Source of the DNA: JBGSMF01 sp964651475
Lineage (GTDB): Bacteria; Chloroflexota; Anaerolineae; Fen-1058
DNA length: 64,000 bases
NCBI GenBank assembly: GCA_964651475.1
Contig: CAZYXV010000020.1
Location: 1 to 64,000, forward strand
Direction of reading: 5' to 3'
Each line of letters starts with the position of its first letter. Within the stretch, counting starts at the first letter, position 1. A program made the position numbers and the translations under genes. The notes beneath the pieces were generated by a model, which searched no databases, was not told where the DNA came from, and was given only the letters and a program-made list of their open reading frames with translations. Positions 8,084 through 15,803 of the stretch are shown piece after piece.

Positions 8084-8437
8084 GTGGATGATCATGAAAT
8101 AGACAAGTGGGTGCAAGCTATGCTGGGGCAGGCGGTGGGCGAAGCGCAAAAACTCGGCGCAGCGCGGATAACGGCTTTACATCTGGTCATGTATGACCAT
8201 TCACTCGATGCGTTGAGGGCTGTACGGCACTCGTTGGATAAATTGTGCCCCGGCACGCTGGCCGAGGGGGCAGTGCTCGTTCCCACCCCAGCGCGCAGCA
8301 GCTTTATTTGTTGGAATTGTTGCGGCCTGCGTTACGAGGGCGACGATGAGAACGCAGTGTGCGCCAATTGCGGCAGCGTTGGCATGCTCATCCCGCCCGA
8401 GATTATCTTTTCGCTGGATCACATTGAAACGGCCTGA
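8084..8437 (+). CDS. HypA-like zinc-binding protein
   Basis: 117 residues, GTG start behind GAGGAA. The layout matches the nickel chaperone HypA/HybF: an N-terminal His-Glu pair (H4-E5, compared with the MHE of HypA), an alpha/beta region ending PGTLAEGAVL, and a zinc site of two Cys pairs (C76/C79 or C80, and C93/C96) followed by GS and a C-terminal IE strand. HypA inserts nickel into NiFe hydrogenase or urease. No hydrogenase, urease or other hyp gene is nearby, and extra residues precede the His-Glu pair, so the role may have shifted. It is convergent with sbcC, whose stop lies 25 nt beyond. Confidence 0.65.
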   Translation: MDDHEIDKWVQAMLGQAVGEAQKLGAARITALHLVMYDHSLDALRAVRHSLDKLCPGTLAEGAVLVPTPARSSFICWNCCGLRYEGDDENAVCANCGSVGMLIPPEIIFSLDHIETA

Positions 8438-8461
8438 CCGTTGAAACGGCCTACTTGACCG

Positions 8462-11017
8462 TCACACCACCTTAATCTGCGACCCTTCCGGCGTCTTGGT
8501 GACCTCGATGCGCACAGGAAAAGCGTCGCGCAGTTCGTCAATGTGCGTGATGACCAGGATGCGGGCAAAATCATCTTGAATAGCATTGATGGCTTCTACC
8601 AGCTGCTCGCGCCCATTCGTGTCGAGTGCGCCAAATCCCTCGTCAATGACCAGCGTCTGCAATTGCGCGCCGGCGCGCCGGGCCAACAGCTTGCTCAGCG
8701 CGATGCGGATGGCAAAGTTGACCCGGAACTGCTCGCCGCCTGAAAAGTTTTCGTAAGGGCGCGTGCCCAACTCGTCGGCGATTTTAATGTCGAGCGTTTC
8801 GGCGGTGTCGCCTTTTAGCGTTTCGCGCTGCGTATCAAAGCGCACGTGCATGCGCCCGGCGGTGATGCGCGCCAGGAGCGCGTTGGCCTCGTCCTCGATT
8901 TCGGGGATGGCCGCCTCGATGATGAGCGCGGGCACGCCCTTTTTGCCAAAAGCCAGCCGCAATTCTTCGTAAAGCCCCTTGTCATAGGCCAGCTTGTCGC
9001 GTTCGGCCAGGCGCGTCTGTTTTTGCCGGGCAAGCGCGTCGCACGCCGCCAGCTTTTGCTGCGCCGCGCCCACGCGCTCGCGGGCGATGCGCTCTTGCAT
9101 GCGCGCCTGGTCAGCTTGCTGGCGCACGCGCGTTGCGTCGGCCAGCTGCGTTTTGAGAGCAGCCGACTGCCCATCTATTTCGGCGCGGCGCGCATAGTCG
9201 GCGCCCAGCGCCGATTGCCAGCGCGTTTCCGCTTCGGCCAGCGAGGCCAATCGCGCCTGGGCCTCGGCGATGCCGGTTGTGGCCGAATCGAGTTGCGCTT
9301 TGCGCGATTCAAATTCCGCCAGGCGCTCGATGTCGTCGCGCAGTCGTTGGTGCGCGGCGGCGTCGTAGCCCAACGCGCCCAGCTCATCCAGCACACTCGC
9401 CAGTTGCGCTTGCTCCGCGTGCGCATAGTCTTTATCCGCCAGGCGTCGCTGCAATCGAGCGTGGGCGGCGCGCTTTTCCTCGATAAGGGTAGCCGCCTCG
9501 ATGGCAGCCAGGTACCGCGCTTCCAGCCCGGCGATGTATTTGTGCATGGCGGGCAATTGCCTGGCCTCGTTTTCGTCGCGGGCGATGGACGCTTCCAGTT
9601 CGTCTTGCCAGGCGGCCGCCTGCTCAATCATAGCCTTGTTCGCCCGCCACGTGTCGCCCATCGCCTTGCCCTGAGCCTGCCAATCATCCAGCAGCCGGGC
9701 GCGTTCCTGGTCGTCCAGGGCGCGCCCGCACGTGGGACACACTGCTCCCACAGATTGAATCGCCTCTATGCGTTCCACCAGCGTATCCATCTCGCGCTTG
9801 AGAGCGGCGTTTTGCGCGCGGCGCTCGGCCACGTCCTGGATCAATTCGGCCAGTTGTTTTCGTCCGGTCTGGGCAGCCTCAGCGCGCGCCTGGGCCAGGT
9901 GCGCCTGTTCCTGGAGCTGAGTTAATTCTGCTTCCAACGCCAGGTCGTCTACACGCGCCTGCAACTCGTCCAATGCCAGGGTCGCCAGGCGCTCTTCAGT
10001 AGCCAGTACGCGCTGCGCGTCGGCGATGCTGGCTTCCAGGCCGCTCTTGCGGCTGTTGATCTGCACAAGTTGGCCCAGTTTGACGCTCAGCGTGTCGTTG
10101 GCCGCGCGCGCCTTTTTCAGTTCATCGTAGCCGGCCTCGATGCGCTCGCGCTCGTCCAGGGCGCGGTGAAATTCTTCCAGGCGCGCTTGAATTTGAGTTC
10201 GATCCTGCGCAATGCGTTCCATCTCGCTTTGCGCCTGGCCGATGCGCCCGTCCAGGTCGGCGGCCTGCGCTTCGAGATTGCGCAATTCGAGCGCGGCCTG
10301 CTGGAGCGCTTGCAGCGCGCTTTCCGCCTGGCGCAATACGTCGGCCATGTCGAGCGCGTCGCGCTGCGCTTTGCTCAGCTCGGCTTCGTAGTCGGGCCGG
10401 CGGGCTACCTCGTCGTCAATTTCTCGCAGGCGGGCATCCACAAAACGGATTTGCTCCTCCACCGCCTTGAGGCGCTCTTTGGCGCGCTCTTGGTAAATCT
10501 CCCACTGCGCCAGGCCCAAAATGTCGGCAAGCACTTGTTTGCGCTGCGCGGGCGTTTTGAGTGTAAACTCGTCGGCGCGGTTTTGCAGCAAGAAAGACGA
10601 ATTGATAAAAATCTCGTAATCCAACCGCAGCAGACCTTCGATTTTAGCTTGCGTCTCGCGCATGGTCGGCTCGGCAATGGTGCGAAAGTCGCCTTGGGGC
10701 GTCCGCACTTGCAAGTCCAATGCGCCTTGCCCGCGCGCGCCGGGCTTGCGCGCCCGAAGCACGCGATAGGTGTTGCCGCCCAGGTCGAACGTGAGGCGAA
10801 CTGACATGTCTTTCAGGCGCTCTTCCTGGTAGACGAGTTCGTCGTCGCGCCGGGCGCGCGCGCGTCCCCACAGCGACCAGGTGATGGCGTCCAGCAGCGC
10901 GCTTTTGCCCGCGCCGTTGTTGCCCGAAAGACAAGCCACGTGAATACCGGCCAGGTCGAGCACAACCGTGTTGCGGTAGGGCATAAAGTTATGGAGTTCA
11001 AGTTCAAGTGGAATCAT
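8462..11017 (-). CDS. sbcC: SbcC/Rad50-type DNA repair ATPase
   Basis: 851 residues. N-terminal P-loop (GNNGAGKSALLDAITWSLWG, about residue 35), long coiled coils, a zinc hook VCPTCG near the middle (about residue 427), and a C-terminal ABC signature (NFSGGEQFRVNFA) with Walker B (TLVIDEGFGALD). With SbcD it forms the Mre11-Rad50-like nuclease that opens hairpins and processes DNA ends. It overlaps the end of sbcD by 14 nt, so the two are coupled. Nuclease control of palindromes is of interest here because this window is rich in inverted repeats. Confidence 0.95.
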   Translation of the reverse strand: MIPLELELHNFMPYRNTVVLDLAGIHVACLSGNNGAGKSALLDAITWSLWGRARARRDDELVYQEERLKDMSVRLTFDLGGNTYRVLRARKPGARGQGALDLQVRTPQGDFRTIAEPTMRETQAKIEGLLRLDYEIFINSSFLLQNRADEFTLKTPAQRKQVLADILGLAQWEIYQERAKERLKAVEEQIRFVDARLREIDDEVARRPDYEAELSKAQRDALDMADVLRQAESALQALQQAALELRNLEAQAADLDGRIGQAQSEMERIAQDRTQIQARLEEFHRALDERERIEAGYDELKKARAANDTLSVKLGQLVQINSRKSGLEASIADAQRVLATEERLATLALDELQARVDDLALEAELTQLQEQAHLAQARAEAAQTGRKQLAELIQDVAERRAQNAALKREMDTLVERIEAIQSVGAVCPTCGRALDDQERARLLDDWQAQGKAMGDTWRANKAMIEQAAAWQDELEASIARDENEARQLPAMHKYIAGLEARYLAAIEAATLIEEKRAAHARLQRRLADKDYAHAEQAQLASVLDELGALGYDAAAHQRLRDDIERLAEFESRKAQLDSATTGIAEAQARLASLAEAETRWQSALGADYARRAEIDGQSAALKTQLADATRVRQQADQARMQERIARERVGAAQQKLAACDALARQKQTRLAERDKLAYDKGLYEELRLAFGKKGVPALIIEAAIPEIEDEANALLARITAGRMHVRFDTQRETLKGDTAETLDIKIADELGTRPYENFSGGEQFRVNFAIRIALSKLLARRAGAQLQTLVIDEGFGALDTNGREQLVEAINAIQDDFARILVITHIDELRDAFPVRIEVTKTPEGSQIKVV

Positions 11018-12239
11018 GATCCGTCGTTATTTCCCTGGCACATTCGAGCAATTCTGTAATCTGTGGAGCGTCCATCTGCTTTGACTCGAAATACCACCGG
11101 AGCAGTTCAATCGGCGTCAGGCCTTCGGGCGAGTGGCCGCCCAGGCGCTGGCGCGCTTCGCGTTCAATATCCTTGTTCAGCGCCGAGACGTAATACGCGC
11201 CGGCCATGGCCTGCACAATGTCTTTTTCGCGCAGCAGCGGCTCTTGGTGCGCGTTCATCTTGATTATCACACGCACCACGGCGTCGGCAAGGTTCTGGGC
11301 GGCGATGCGTTCCAGGATGACGGGCATGGGATGTTCAACCTGGCGCACGTCGGCGTAAATGCTGACAAAGGGGCGCGCGTTCACCTCCACAAATTGATAC
11401 GTCGTATGCCCGCGCGCCAGCTCCACCCAGCAAAAGCCCTTGGGGTCGCGCTCTTCGCCAAAGTCCACGCGCTCCAGGCTGCCGGGATAGACAATCGCCG
11501 GGTAAGCGCCGCCAAGTTCCTGGTGCTTGTGGATGTGCCCCAATGCCACGTAATCCCACGCCGGGTCGGCCAGCACGCTTTTGAGCACGACCACGTCATT
11601 GCCAATCATCACGCTGCGCTCCGATCCAAAGGTCGCGCCGCCCACGGTGAAATGCCCCGCCAACACGGCGGGCAAATCCGGCTCGACCTGGGCAGCCAGG
11701 CCGCGCACAATGTCCGATACGACATCGGTGAGAGCGCGATCCAGTTCTTGGATGGATTTGCCGCGCATATCGTCGCGCGCCAAGAGCCGCTGGCGCATGG
11801 GATAAGGGACGCAGGCGATTTGAAGCGGGCCGCGTTTGGTCTGGAGGCGCATCAACTCGTCGCGCCAGCCCACATGTACACCCGGCACGTGCAGCGTGCG
11901 GTAGATATCCAGGCTGGAGGCCTTTTTGTCCATGGCCGGCAAATCGTGATTGCCCACCAGCAATATCGTCGGCACGTTCGCTTCCGAAAGCCGCCGGATG
12001 CGGCGAGCAAACTCGCGTTGATAGGTGGGCGTGGGGTCGCGCGTCTTGAACGCATCGCCGGCAAACAACGCCACGTCTACGTCGTGTTCCAGGCCGTAAT
12101 CAATAATCTCGTCGAGGCGATGCAAAAAATCCAGCACGCGGCCATGGATGCCCGTGGCCGGGTCGAGGCGGCCATAGTTTTCCATGCCGATGTGCAAGTC
12201 GGCAAAGTGCAAAAGCCGGATTGGGCCAGATTCGATCAT
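11004..12239 (-). CDS. sbcD: SbcD/Mre11-type exonuclease subunit
   Basis: 411 residues from the ATG at 12239 (MIESGPIRLLHFADLHIG); a longer frame only shadows the upstream methyltransferase. Metallophosphatase motifs are all visible: FADLHIG, FAGDAFKTRDPT, VGNHDLPAM, LAGHFTVGGA and ALGHIHKHQ. It supplies the manganese-dependent 3'-5' exonuclease and endonuclease activity of the SbcCD complex. Two bases separate it from the stop of the upstream methyltransferase, so a three-gene transcript methyltransferase-sbcD-sbcC is likely. Confidence 0.95.
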   Translation of the reverse strand: MIESGPIRLLHFADLHIGMENYGRLDPATGIHGRVLDFLHRLDEIIDYGLEHDVDVALFAGDAFKTRDPTPTYQREFARRIRRLSEANVPTILLVGNHDLPAMDKKASSLDIYRTLHVPGVHVGWRDELMRLQTKRGPLQIACVPYPMRQRLLARDDMRGKSIQELDRALTDVVSDIVRGLAAQVEPDLPAVLAGHFTVGGATFGSERSVMIGNDVVVLKSVLADPAWDYVALGHIHKHQELGGAYPAIVYPGSLERVDFGEERDPKGFCWVELARGHTTYQFVEVNARPFVSIYADVRQVEHPMPVILERIAAQNLADAVVRVIIKMNAHQEPLLREKDIVQAMAGAYYVSALNKDIEREARQRLGGHSPEGLTPIELLRWYFESKQMDAPQITELLECAREITTDHDST

Positions 12240-12241
12240 TT

Positions 12242-12829
12242 TTATTTTTCCCCACGCACAAGCTGCAGCACGCCCCCAAAGCGCCGCTCGACCTGGGTCA
12301 CGTTGAACCCCGCCTGCGCCACCGTGCGCGCCGTTTCGCGGTTGAGGTGGCAACTGCCGTTCCATTTGTACCACCGTGGATGGAGCACATCGGTGAGCCA
12401 GCGTGTGAGCGGGTGCGTGCCGCGCGTGTGCTCCATCAGCAGCAATTGCCCTCCACTCTTGATCACGCGCCGGACCTCGACGAGCGACTGCAGCGGGTCG
12501 GGCACGCTGCAAAATACGAACGTGGCCAGCGCCATATCAAACGTATCCTCGGCAAATGGCAATGCCAGGCTGTCGGCTTGCGTGACCGTAGCGCAGGCGC
12601 GGCACGGGCGGCGGCGCGCTACACGCAGCATATCGGCGCTGGCATCCAACGCGAACACGCGCGCCCCATCGGCGTAATGCGGGCAATTGGCGCCCGTGCC
12701 GACCCCGATTTCGAGCACCCGCCCGCGAATATCCTTCACCAGCCTGGCGCGCAGCCGGCGCAGCGCCGCCGCTTCCAACGGCCACAAGGCCAGGTCATAA
12801 GTTGTAGCAACGCCGTCAAATATGCTCAC
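12242..12829 (-). CDS. class I SAM-dependent methyltransferase (UbiE/METTL7-like)
   Basis: 195 residues. Motif I is LEIGVGTGANCPHYA, motif II ALDASADML, motif IV FDMALATFVFCSVPDP, then the RRVIKSGGQLLLMEH strand. This pattern, with the CSVPDP variant and the C-terminal HPRWYKWNGSCHLNRET segment, matches the METTL7/phospholipid N-methyltransferase-like subgroup. Small-molecule or lipid methylation is likely; the substrate is unknown. It is the first gene of the sbcDC transcript. Confidence 0.85.
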   Translation of the reverse strand: MSIFDGVATTYDLALWPLEAAALRRLRARLVKDIRGRVLEIGVGTGANCPHYADGARVFALDASADMLRVARRRPCRACATVTQADSLALPFAEDTFDMALATFVFCSVPDPLQSLVEVRRVIKSGGQLLLMEHTRGTHPLTRWLTDVLHPRWYKWNGSCHLNRETARTVAQAGFNVTQVERRFGGVLQLVRGEK

Positions 12830-12913
12830 GGCACCATGGCCTGCCGATCATTTCTTGTTCCACGCCTTTCAGTGTACCACCGAAAAATCACTCTGACAAA
12901 CCACGTTGGGGAG

Positions 12914-12942
12914 TTGGTGTAGACTGGAGAAATCGCTATAAT
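12914..12942 (+). promoter_or_regulatory. promoter of the Memo-family gene, predicted leaderless
   Basis: TTGGTG (12914-12919), 17-bp spacer, TATAAT (12937-12942). The start of transcription would fall within 1-2 nt of the ATG at 12951, and no Shine-Dalgarno sequence fits before that ATG, so translation is probably leaderless. Confidence 0.65.
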
Positions 12943-12950
12943 ATCCCGTA

Positions 12951-14171
12951 ATGACCATCAACTCGCACCCCAAGCTTAGAGGCAATATAGAAATACGCCC
13001 CCTGGTTCAGAACGGGCAACCGTGCGTGCTGCTGCGCGACCCTTTGGGCTTGACTGGCAAGGTGCTGATCGTTCCGCAGCCGCTGGCGGCCGCGCTGGCC
13101 ATGTGCGACGGGACGCGCGAAAACGCCAGCGCGATGAGCGCGTCGTTGGCGGTGCGCGCCGGACTGCGCATCGCGCCGGGCGCGATCGAGCAGCTCTTGG
13201 CCGCGCTCGACGAGGCGCTGCTGCTCGATAACGACTCGTTTACCCAGGCCTGCCAGCAAGCTTTGAATGAATATCGCAGCGCGCCCTTCCGGGCGCTGAA
13301 CGGCGCCGGGCACTCGTATCCCGCCGACGCGGACGAATTGCGGCGCTTGCTAGGAGGATACCTGGAGGCCGCAAAAGATGTGTCGCCCTTGCCGCAGGGC
13401 CGCGGCCTGGTCAGCCCGCACATTGATTACGCGCGCGGCGGCCCGGTCTACGCGCGCGTGTGGAAGCGCGCCGCCGAAATGGCCCAGGCCGCCGACCTGG
13501 CGGTGGTGCTGGGCACCGATCATTCTGGCGTGGAGGGCGGGTTCACGCTTACACACCAAAATTATGCCACCCCTTTTGGCGCGCTGCCGACGGCGCGCGA
13601 GGTGATAGATACGCTGGCCGAGGCGATTGGCGCACAAGCGGCCTTTGCCGGCGAGTTGTATCACCGCGGCGAACACTCGATAGAACTGGCTGCCATCTGG
13701 CTTCACTATATCCGCCAGGGGCAGCCGTGCCAGGTGGCGCCGATCTTGTGCGGCTCGTTCAGTTCCTTCGTCAACGGCAAGGCCGACCCTGCCAGCGACC
13801 CAACCATCCACGCGCTGCTGGACGCGCTCAACCAGGCCACTGTTGGGCGGCGCGTGATCATCGTGGCAGCCGGCGACCTGGCGCACGTTGGGCCGGCGTT
13901 CGGCGGCCAACCGTTGAACCTGGCAGGACGCGCCCGGCTCAAGGCGACTGACGACGAGTTGATCGAGCACATGTGCGCCGGAGACGCGCAGGGCTTTCTA
14001 AACGCCATCAAGCGTGTGAACGACCGGAATAATGTATGCGGCGTGCCGCCCATTTATTTGACCTTACACGCCTTGGCGCCAACGCGGGGCGAGTGCCTGG
14101 CTTACGAGCGCTGCCCCGCAGACGAGAACAATGCCTCGGCCGTCTCAGTATGCGGCGTCGTGTTTGAATAG
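12951..14171 (+). CDS. amrB: AmmeMemoRadiSam system protein B (Memo family)
   Basis: 406 residues. The C-terminal 270 residues carry the Memo motifs in order: SPHIDYARGG, VVLGTDHSG, the YHRGEHSIELAAIWL segment, and AAGDLAHVGPAFGG. Memo is related to LigB extradiol dioxygenases, and its histidines may bind metal. The N-terminal 135 residues are an extra helical domain that often precedes Memo in Chloroflexota. The AmmeMemoRadiSam set normally also includes a radical-SAM protein and an AMMECR1 protein; neither is in this window. It is the first gene of a plus-strand group reaching to 19061. The biochemical role is unsettled. Confidence 0.85.
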   Translation: MTINSHPKLRGNIEIRPLVQNGQPCVLLRDPLGLTGKVLIVPQPLAAALAMCDGTRENASAMSASLAVRAGLRIAPGAIEQLLAALDEALLLDNDSFTQACQQALNEYRSAPFRALNGAGHSYPADADELRRLLGGYLEAAKDVSPLPQGRGLVSPHIDYARGGPVYARVWKRAAEMAQAADLAVVLGTDHSGVEGGFTLTHQNYATPFGALPTAREVIDTLAEAIGAQAAFAGELYHRGEHSIELAAIWLHYIRQGQPCQVAPILCGSFSSFVNGKADPASDPTIHALLDALNQATVGRRVIIVAAGDLAHVGPAFGGQPLNLAGRARLKATDDELIEHMCAGDAQGFLNAIKRVNDRNNVCGVPPIYLTLHALAPTRGECLAYERCPADENNASAVSVCGVVFE

Positions 14172-14191
14172 GACATGCGTGGAGAATCGCA

Positions 14192-14410
14192 ATGGCGTTG
14201 AGCGAGGTGGATTCGAGCATGGTGGACATCATCGGCTACGACAAAAAAGCGCGCCGGCTAGAGGTGGTGTTTAAAAGCGGCAAGGCCTATTTCTACGAAG
14301 AGGTGCCGCCGGAAATTTACGCGGAATTGATGGCGTCCGGGTCCAAAGGCCGGTACATGCGGGCGAACATTATCGGCAAGTACCCATGTTACGAACTGCG
14401 CTACCGGTGA
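14192..14410 (+). CDS. KTSC-domain small protein
   Basis: 72 residues, the whole being a KTSC domain: VDSSMVDIIGYD, then LEVVFKSGKAYFYEEVP, then SKGRYMRANIIGKYP. KTSC proteins are small; some are linked to lysyl-tRNA synthetase C-termini or to phage proteins. The Lys-Thr-Ser-Cys signature is only partly kept. It starts 20 nt after the Memo gene and probably shares its transcript. Function unknown. Confidence 0.85.
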   Translation: MALSEVDSSMVDIIGYDKKARRLEVVFKSGKAYFYEEVPPEIYAELMASGSKGRYMRANIIGKYPCYELRYR

Positions 14411-14447
14411 GGGTGGCACATTGCCACTTTACACCAGAGGATACAAG

Positions 14448-15803
14448 ATGGCAAACGATCACGACAAACTCTCTCTAGCTACCAAGCTGTTTTATGGCGT
14501 GGGCGACGTGGGCAACGCCATGGTCAACTCGGCCGTCACCTTCTTTTTGCTAATCTTTTACACTGATGGAGTGCTCATCGCTCCGGCTCTGGCCAGCAGC
14601 GCGCTGTTGATAGGCAAATTGTGGGACGCCGTCAACGACCCCTTGTTCGGCTGGCTTTCCGACCGCACCACGTCCCGCCGCTTTGGCAAGCGGCGCGTGT
14701 ACATGATCTTGGGCGCGTTGCCCCTGGCGCTGGCGGTGATGGTGCTGTGGTTCGTGCCGGGCGGGCTGGGGGATGCGGGCGCATTTCTGTGGATCGTCGC
14801 CAGCTTTGTCTTGTTCGATACGATGATGACGCTCACCAGCGTGCCCTATTACGCGCTGACGGCTGAATTGACAGAGGACTATGACGAGCGCGCCAGCCTG
14901 ACCACCTTTCGCATGATTTGGGGCGTGCTGGCCTATATTGTGGGCGCGGCTCTCACTCCCGCGCTCGTCGGTTTGTTTGCCGCCAAGCGCAGCGGTTATG
15001 CTGCGACGGGCGCGCTCTATGGCGTCCTGGCCGCCGCCGCGTTGTGGATTGCCGCCGCGGGGTTGAAAGAACGGCCAGACATCAGCCAGAGCAAGGCCAG
15101 GTCGTCTCCGGTGCGCGCTTTTTTAATGACGTTCAAAAATCGTCCCTTTGTCCAATTGATTGTGGCCTATCTGATTGCCAACCTGGGCTTTACGCTGGTC
15201 CAAACGCTGATTGCTTACTTTCTTACCTATCAGATGGGAATGGAAAACCAGGTGTCGGTAGTGATGTTGTTATTGCTGGCAAGTGTGGGGTTATTTCTTT
15301 TCCCATGGAAAATGGTTTCGGATCGCTGGAACAAGGGGCCAGCATACGGGTTGGGATTGGCGATTGGCGGGCTGGCGGTGGCGTGCACATTTTTGCTGCC
15401 GCGCGGCCCAAGCGTGTGGATATACGTGATTGCCGTCGTGGCTGGCATTGGCTTTTCGACGAACTGGGTATTTCCGTGGGCCATGGTGCCAGACGTGGTC
15501 GAATACGACCGGCTCGAAACGGGCGAACACCGCGCCGGGATGTATTACGGCGTGTGGGGCTTTACGAACAAGCTCACCAATGCGTTGGGCATTGCACTGG
15601 CCGGCTGGGTGCTGCAACTGTTTGGCTACGCGCCAAATGTGGAACAGAGCGCGCTGACGCTCTTGGGCATCCGGCTCTTTGTGGGGCCGGTCCCCTTGCT
15701 CATCTTTGTCATCGTCTTGCCGCTCTTGATCGGCTTCCCTATCACCCGCTCGACGCACGCCCAGGTCTTGCAAAAGCTGCGCGACAAGGCGGAACAAAAA
15801 TGA
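14448..15803 (+). CDS. GPH-family (MelB-like) sodium/sugar symporter
   Basis: 451 residues from the ATG behind AGAGGA; an upstream TTG is rejected. About twelve transmembrane helices. Family marks: the N-terminal YGVGDVGNAMVNSAVTFFLLIFYTD split over helix 1, then DAVNDPLFGWLSDRT and the cytoplasmic RRFGKRRVYM loop, all typical of glycoside-pentoside-hexuronide:cation symporters. The sugar cannot be told. Its stop overlaps the next gene's start (ATGA), coupling it to the patatin-like protein. That is an unusual partner for a sugar symporter and hints at a lipid-linked or glycolipid substrate. Confidence 0.88.
   Translation: MANDHDKLSLATKLFYGVGDVGNAMVNSAVTFFLLIFYTDGVLIAPALASSALLIGKLWDAVNDPLFGWLSDRTTSRRFGKRRVYMILGALPLALAVMVLWFVPGGLGDAGAFLWIVASFVLFDTMMTLTSVPYYALTAELTEDYDERASLTTFRMIWGVLAYIVGAALTPALVGLFAAKRSGYAATGALYGVLAAAALWIAAAGLKERPDISQSKARSSPVRAFLMTFKNRPFVQLIVAYLIANLGFTLVQTLIAYFLTYQMGMENQVSVVMLLLLASVGLFLFPWKMVSDRWNKGPAYGLGLAIGGLAVACTFLLPRGPSVWIYVIAVVAGIGFSTNWVFPWAMVPDVVEYDRLETGEHRAGMYYGVWGFTNKLTNALGIALAGWVLQLFGYAPNVEQSALTLLGIRLFVGPVPLLIFVIVLPLLIGFPITRSTHAQVLQKLRDKAEQK

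Noticed and set aside
8846..9925. Long plus-strand frame opposite sbcC
   Set aside because: Antisense shadow of the coiled-coil region of sbcC; no similarity to known proteins.
12240..12512. N-terminal extension of sbcD by 91 codons
   Set aside because: It lies inside the methyltransferase gene in another frame and has no family similarity. SbcD proteins begin at MIESGPIRLLHFADLH.
14918..15799. A long open frame in front of the patatin gene
   Set aside because: It is the +1 shadow of the sugar-symporter gene. The patatin start at 15800 forms an ATGA overlap and the protein begins there.
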